From JBCCFW01 sp039029535 (GTDB lineage Bacteria; Acidobacteriota; JBCCFW01), in the NCBI GenBank assembly GCA_039029535.1, contig JBCCFW010000001.1, positions 70,474 through 134,473 of the forward strand: 64,000 nt of DNA, in the 5' to 3' direction. Below the pieces are notes generated by a model, which was given only the letters and a program-made list of their open reading frames with translations, was not told the DNA's origin and made no database searches. A program made the position numbers and the translations under genes. Numbering within the stretch: the first letter of the stretch is position 1; each line of letters starts with the position of its first letter. Of this stretch, positions 60,663 to 64,000 are shown in pieces.

Positions 60663-61730
60663 GTGAGCAGAGCATGGGAGCGAGGAGCCGCCGCGCGGCT
60701 TCAGGACGACGCCGAGACGCTGGAGCGGGAGGTCCTGGCCGAGCTGGTCGGGAGCTCCCCGCGGATGGTCGCGCTCCGCGACCGACTCGCGCGCCTGGCC
60801 TCGCGGGACGCCCCGGTGCTCGTGCAGGGACCGTCGGGGACCGGCAAGGAGCTGGCGGCGCAGGTGCTCCACCGGCTCTCGACTCGGTGGGAAGCCGAGC
60901 TCGTTCCGGTCGACTGCGGGTCGCTGTCGGAGGGCGTGCTGGAGAGCGAGCTCTTCGGTCACGAACGCGGAGCCTTCACGAGCGCCGTCGGCAGTCGTTC
61001 CGGTCTCTTCGAGAGGGCCGACGGCGGGACGCTCTTTCTCGACGAGATCGCCGGCACCACCCTGGCCTTCCAGGCGCGGCTCCTCCGAGCCCTGCAAGAG
61101 GGGGAGGTCCGTCGCGTGGGCTCGAGCCAGGCGCGACGGGTCGACGTCCGGATCGTCGCCGCGGCCAATCGCGACCTCTGGTCCGAGGTCGAGGCAGGTC
61201 GCTTCCGGGAGGATCTCTACTACCGCCTCGACGTGCTGCGGCTGGACATGCCTCCGCTCTCGGAGCGGCTCGAGGACCTGCCCGAGCTCGCCCGTCACCT
61301 GCTCGACGGCATCGCCGAGCGAACGGGTGAGACCTGCCGGCTGAGCGAGCCGGCGCTGGCGTCCCTGCGTCGCCACGACTGGCCCGGCAACGTCCGGGAG
61401 CTGCGCAACGTCCTCGAGACCGCGGTGGCGGAGAGCGTCGACGGGGTCATCCACCACGTGGCGTGCCGACGTCGGCTCTCGGCGGTTCCGGCGATGGCGT
61501 CGGCTGACGAGACCGAGGTCGAGACCGGGTCGGAGCAGGCGTACGGGGGGGACCGTGAGGGCACGAGCCTGGCCGAGCGCGTCGCTGCCTACGAGGCCCG
61601 GGTGGTGGCGCGGACCCTGCGGGCCCGGAAGTGGAATCGGGCGGCGGCGGCGGCAGCGCTCGGGGTCTCGCGGCGGACGCTCTACGACAAGATCCAGCGC
61701 CACGGCCTGTCGCCGCCGCGCGCGAGCTGA
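60663..61730 (+). CDS. Sigma54-type AAA+ transcriptional activator without receiver domain
   Basis: 355 residues from GTG 60663. Central AAA+ domain: Walker A GPSGTGKELAA, ELFGHERGAFTSA (the GAFTGA loop that touches sigma54 reads GAFTSA), Walker B GGTLFLDEIA, RREDLYYRL-like REDLYYRLDVL. The C-terminal Fis-type helix-turn-helix is ARKWNRAAAAAALGVSRRTLYDKIQRHG. The N-terminal region is only about 30 residues, with no sensory domain, so control may be by expression or partner. It is divergent from clpP (282-bp gap with a 7-bp stem CGTTCGG/CCGAACG at 60560-60577) and convergent with the asparaginase (4-bp gap). Confidence 0.9.
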   Translation: MSRAWERGAAARLQDDAETLEREVLAELVGSSPRMVALRDRLARLASRDAPVLVQGPSGTGKELAAQVLHRLSTRWEAELVPVDCGSLSEGVLESELFGHERGAFTSAVGSRSGLFERADGGTLFLDEIAGTTLAFQARLLRALQEGEVRRVGSSQARRVDVRIVAAANRDLWSEVEAGRFREDLYYRLDVLRLDMPPLSERLEDLPELARHLLDGIAERTGETCRLSEPALASLRRHDWPGNVRELRNVLETAVAESVDGVIHHVACRRRLSAVPAMASADETEVETGSEQAYGGDREGTSLAERVAAYEARVVARTLRARKWNRAAAAAALGVSRRTLYDKIQRHGLSPPRAS

Positions 61731-61734
61731 GGCG

Positions 61735-62775
61735 TCAGCCGACGAAGCGCTCGCGACCGACCTCCTGGTCACGGCAGCCACGCAGCGGTGACGGGAAGCG
61801 GTCGGCGAGAGCGGCGCGCTCGTCGTCGTCGAGCCAGCCGAGCTGCTCGAGGCAGCCGAGCACGGCCAGGCTCTTGCGGGCCTCGCCCTCGGCGCCGGCC
61901 AGCTTGAGCGCGAAGCCCCGCGCCTCGGCTCCCGGCTCGGCCAGGTAGCTCCCGATGTAGAAGCCGTTGGCGCCGGTCTTCACGCAGAGCCGACCCTCCG
62001 TCACCTCCATCAAGGCGGTGTCGAAGCGGCCGGTGCCGCCGACCATGAAGGGCTGGGCGGTCATCGCCGCCACCGCGGTGGTGCTGGCCATGGCGAGGTC
62101 TTCGGGCAGTCCTTGCGGCTCGCGCCAGCGTGCCGCGGCGCGGGCCGAGGCGCGGAGGGGGAGCGAGAAGGTCGGCAGGCTGCAGTTGTCGACGGCGACG
62201 CGGATGGAGTCGGGCTCGACACCTGCGAAGGTCGCGACGATCTCGAGGCATTCCTGCTGGAGGGGGTGCTCGAGCTCGCGGTAGCTCGCGAGGTCCCACT
62301 CCTCGTGGACGCAGGTCGCCAGCATCGCGGCGTGCTTGCCCGAGCAGTTGTTGCGCAAGGGGCCGAGCGTCAGCTCGCCGCGGGCCACGCGGGCGGCTTC
62401 TTCGGACCGGACGGGGTCGTGCGTCCCGCAGCCGAGGTGCTCCTCGGTGAGCCCGACGGCGTCGAGGATGCGGGTGACCGCCGCGACGTGCTCATCCTCA
62501 CCCGAGTGTGAGGCGCAGGCGACGGCGATGGCCCTCATGCCGAGGTCGAGCCTGCGGGGGAGAAGACGCCGCAGGAAGGGGAGCACTTGCAGGGGCTTGG
62601 CCGACGAGCGGAGGTAGGCGGGCAGCTCCGGGTCGCCCCAGCTTCGGTGGACCTCGCCCGCCGCGTCGCAGGTCACGGCCGCACCGAGGGTGACGTAGTC
62701 GACGTCGTCGCCTCGGGTGCCGACGACCAGCGGCACGAGCCCGTCGAGGAACGGAGTTGGGGCGGCGTCGGTCAC
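61735..62775 (-). CDS. Asparaginase II family (ReAV-type) amidohydrolase
   Basis: 346 residues, the usual length for the Rhizobium-type asparaginase family (PF06089). Visible motifs: YLRSSAKPLQVLPFL, ACASHSGEDEHV, GCGTHDPV, NNCSGKHAAMLATC, VDNCSLPTFSLPL, TGANGFYIGSYL. It would hydrolyse asparagine to aspartate and ammonia. The GTG start lies 13 bp after the LolA-like stop, so co-transcription is likely although no good ribosome binding site is seen. Confidence 0.88.
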   Translation of the reverse strand: MTDAAPTPFLDGLVPLVVGTRGDDVDYVTLGAAVTCDAAGEVHRSWGDPELPAYLRSSAKPLQVLPFLRRLLPRRLDLGMRAIAVACASHSGEDEHVAAVTRILDAVGLTEEHLGCGTHDPVRSEEAARVARGELTLGPLRNNCSGKHAAMLATCVHEEWDLASYRELEHPLQQECLEIVATFAGVEPDSIRVAVDNCSLPTFSLPLRASARAAARWREPQGLPEDLAMASTTAVAAMTAQPFMVGGTGRFDTALMEVTEGRLCVKTGANGFYIGSYLAEPGAEARGFALKLAGAEGEARKSLAVLGCLEQLGWLDDDERAALADRFPSPLRGCRDQEVGRERFVG

Positions 62776-62788
62776 GAGACGAGTGGGG

Positions 62789-63760
62789 TCACGAGCCCTT
62801 GGCGTCCTTGGTGCTCGCGGTGTCCATGGCGCCCGTGGTGTTGCTCCTGGCGTCCGTGGCGCCGCTCTTGGTGCTCATGGCTCCCTTGGTGCTCACGGTG
62901 CCGCCCTTGGTGCTCACGGTGCCGCCCTTGGTGCTCACGGTGCCGCCCTTGGTGCTCATGGCGCCGCCCTTGGTGCCCTTGGTGCTGCCCTTGGCGCCCG
63001 TGGTGTCCTCGTCGTCCTCGAGCTCCTCGAGGAAGGCGCCGGCCTGGTTCATGGCGGTGACGCCCTCGCGACGCACGGTCGAGTCGGGGACCGTGAGGGT
63101 GTAGACGGTCTCCGGGATTTCCACGTTGGCCTTCATCTCGGAGAACTCCCAGGTGGTGATGCCGCCGTCGGCCATGGTCAGCCGGACCGCGCGAGGCAGG
63201 CCGGTGTCTTCGAGCAGCCAGAGCTCGATGAGCCCGATGCGCTTCTTGATCCGGCGCTTGCGACCCTCGAGCACGACGTGACGTGCTTCCGGGTAGGGGG
63301 AGGGACCCGAGCCGTCGACCAGGGCGCCGTCCTTCTCGGCCGCGGTCACGTCGAAGCGCTTCTGGAGCTTCGCGATGTTGCCGTTGAGCCCGAAGTAGGA
63401 GACGACCCGACGGCGGTTGCGGGAGATGTCGCGCTCTTCGAGCACCGCCAGCGATGGGACGTGGTGCATGACCTTGTCGCGGGTGGCGAGCAGGACCTGG
63501 TCCTGGCTCTCCCAGCGGAAGAGGTCGGGGCGCGTGTAGTGGAAGGTGCCCTCGCTCTCCTCGGCCTCGGCGAAGAGGTCGTCCTCCTTCACCTGCCGGA
63601 ACTTGCCGGTGAGCGTGCGGGTGTCGCCGCGAGCCTCTTCGAAGCGTCGCAGCAGCTCCTGCACGGCCGGGTCGGGCGGGGCAGGGGCGGCTTGAGCAGC
63701 TCCGGAAACGAGCGTGCCGAGGAGGAGGAGAGTGGCCGGATGGTGGAATGTGGCTCTCAT
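62789..63760 (-). CDS. LolA-like outer-membrane lipoprotein carrier with repeat tail
   Basis: 323 residues from ATG 63760 (GGAG 6 nt upstream; the longer frame hides the signal peptide). Signal peptide to about residue 25 (TLVSGAAQAA). The LolA-type fold covers about 30-240: LTGKFRQVKEDDLFAEAEESEGTFHYTRPDLFRWES, then IGLIELWLLEDTGLPRAVRLTMADGG. LolA shuttles lipoproteins from inner to outer membrane. Unusually a tail of about 75 residues follows (from about 250), acidic and then low complexity with STKGGTV repeats, absent in ordinary LolA. No LolB, LolC or LolE is in the window. Confidence 0.82.
   Translation of the reverse strand: MRATFHHPATLLLLGTLVSGAAQAAPAPPDPAVQELLRRFEEARGDTRTLTGKFRQVKEDDLFAEAEESEGTFHYTRPDLFRWESQDQVLLATRDKVMHHVPSLAVLEERDISRNRRRVVSYFGLNGNIAKLQKRFDVTAAEKDGALVDGSGPSPYPEARHVVLEGRKRRIKKRIGLIELWLLEDTGLPRAVRLTMADGGITTWEFSEMKANVEIPETVYTLTVPDSTVRREGVTAMNQAGAFLEELEDDEDTTGAKGSTKGTKGGAMSTKGGTVSTKGGTVSTKGGTVSTKGAMSTKSGATDARSNTTGAMDTASTKDAKGS
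62888..62971 (-). repeat. 21-bp tandem repeat, four copies, in the LolA-like tail
   Basis: Plus-strand unit GGTGCTCACGGTGCCGCCCTT occurs three times exactly (62888-62950) and once with two mismatches (62951-62971). It encodes KGGTVST heptads on the minus strand. Looser versions of the unit continue on both sides (62820-63000). Confidence 0.9.
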
Positions 63761-64000
63761 CACGGGCTCCAAGATACACCGCGACCGTGCTCGAGTCGCA
63801 GTCGTGTCGCCGACGGCGTTGGTCCACGCCATGGCGGGAAGGGGCGGTCGCGACGGCCGCGAGGCGAGTCGTCGCGCGTGCCAGGAGTCTGCGTCACGGG
63901 TCGGCGCGGTCGCGGTGCGCGCCCCGCGGGGGTGGATGGGAGGCGCCGCGCCGACGGCGCTGCGGTGTGATCGGTGAGGTGCGGGACCGAAGCAGGCGCC

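Noticed and set aside
62888..62971. 21-bp direct repeats considered as iterons or an origin
   Set aside because: They lie inside the LolA-like reading frame and encode regular heptads; no DnaA boxes or rep gene nearby.
63761..64000. Open frames at the right edge of the window
   Set aside because: Short Arg/Ala-rich frames without signals. The region is treated as the upstream region of the LolA-like gene and unassigned sequence.

Overview
This is a GC-rich chromosomal segment from a diderm (Gram-negative-type), probably aerobic bacterium. The diderm reading rests on a TonB-dependent receptor, a LolA-like carrier and many Sec signal peptides. Respiratory or oxidative life is suggested by a Ni superoxide dismutase and a rubrerythrin operon. 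The many large secreted proteins with FG-GAP/VCBS and thrombospondin-type-3 repeats, the two-domain Cdc48/VAT ATPase and the KaiC-like ATPase fit lineages such as Myxococcota, Acidobacteriota or related candidate phyla. Nothing in the window fixes the phylum. There is no rRNA, CRISPR array, transposase or integrase, and one tRNA (Leu, GAG).

Layout. 1-3.1 kb: two tandem secreted paralogues of unknown function, the first cut by the window edge. 3.1-7.0 kb: a translationally coupled three-gene operon with an HTTM-type membrane protein and HTTM/TPR fusions. 7.0-12.0 kb: two tandem secreted FG-GAP proteins. 12.1-14.3 kb: a Cdc48/VAT-like AAA+ ATPase. 14.7-16.2 kb: a collagen-like secreted protein. 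16.2-26.8 kb (minus strand): a 1368-residue FG-GAP protein, a small membrane protein, a nickel superoxide dismutase, ribosomal protein L28 and a 1534-residue Gly-rich/TSP3 protein. 26.9-34.0 kb: a Trm112-like protein followed by four tandem membrane proteins built from one repeated, unrecognised module. 34.0-43 kb: a zinc-ribbon membrane protein, DNA polymerase II, a MerC-like protein, a hybrid histidine kinase, a double KaiC-like ATPase and a GspE/PilB-like ATPase. 43-46 kb: a rubrerythrin / Fe-S oxidoreductase / DUF3501 operon and a GNAT acetyltransferase. 46-48 kb: two duplicated Cys-rich secreted proteins. 48-54.5 kb: tRNA-Leu, an SH3b protein, secG, pgk-tpiA, rpiB-glyA and a Met8/CysG-N-like protein. 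54.6-57.7 kb: a metal-uptake-like pair (TonB receptor with a 75-residue His/Asp tract, MerC-like protein). 57.9-64 kb: a CHASE sensor kinase, clpP, a sigma54-type activator, an asparaginase and a LolA-like protein.

How it fits together. The best candidates for new biology are the modular membrane-protein array at 27-34 kb, and a probable metal regulon in which two distant promoters (37.05 kb and 54.62 kb) share the 16-bp palindrome TGAGAATGnATTnTCA over the -10 region. A third Fur-family-like dyad sits on the rubrerythrin promoter. The Ni-SOD carries a Sec signal whose predicted cleavage would directly expose the nickel-binding His1. Several promoters share a recurring -10 of the form (T/G)GC-TAnnnT. 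All functional calls come from reading the sequence; no database search was run.
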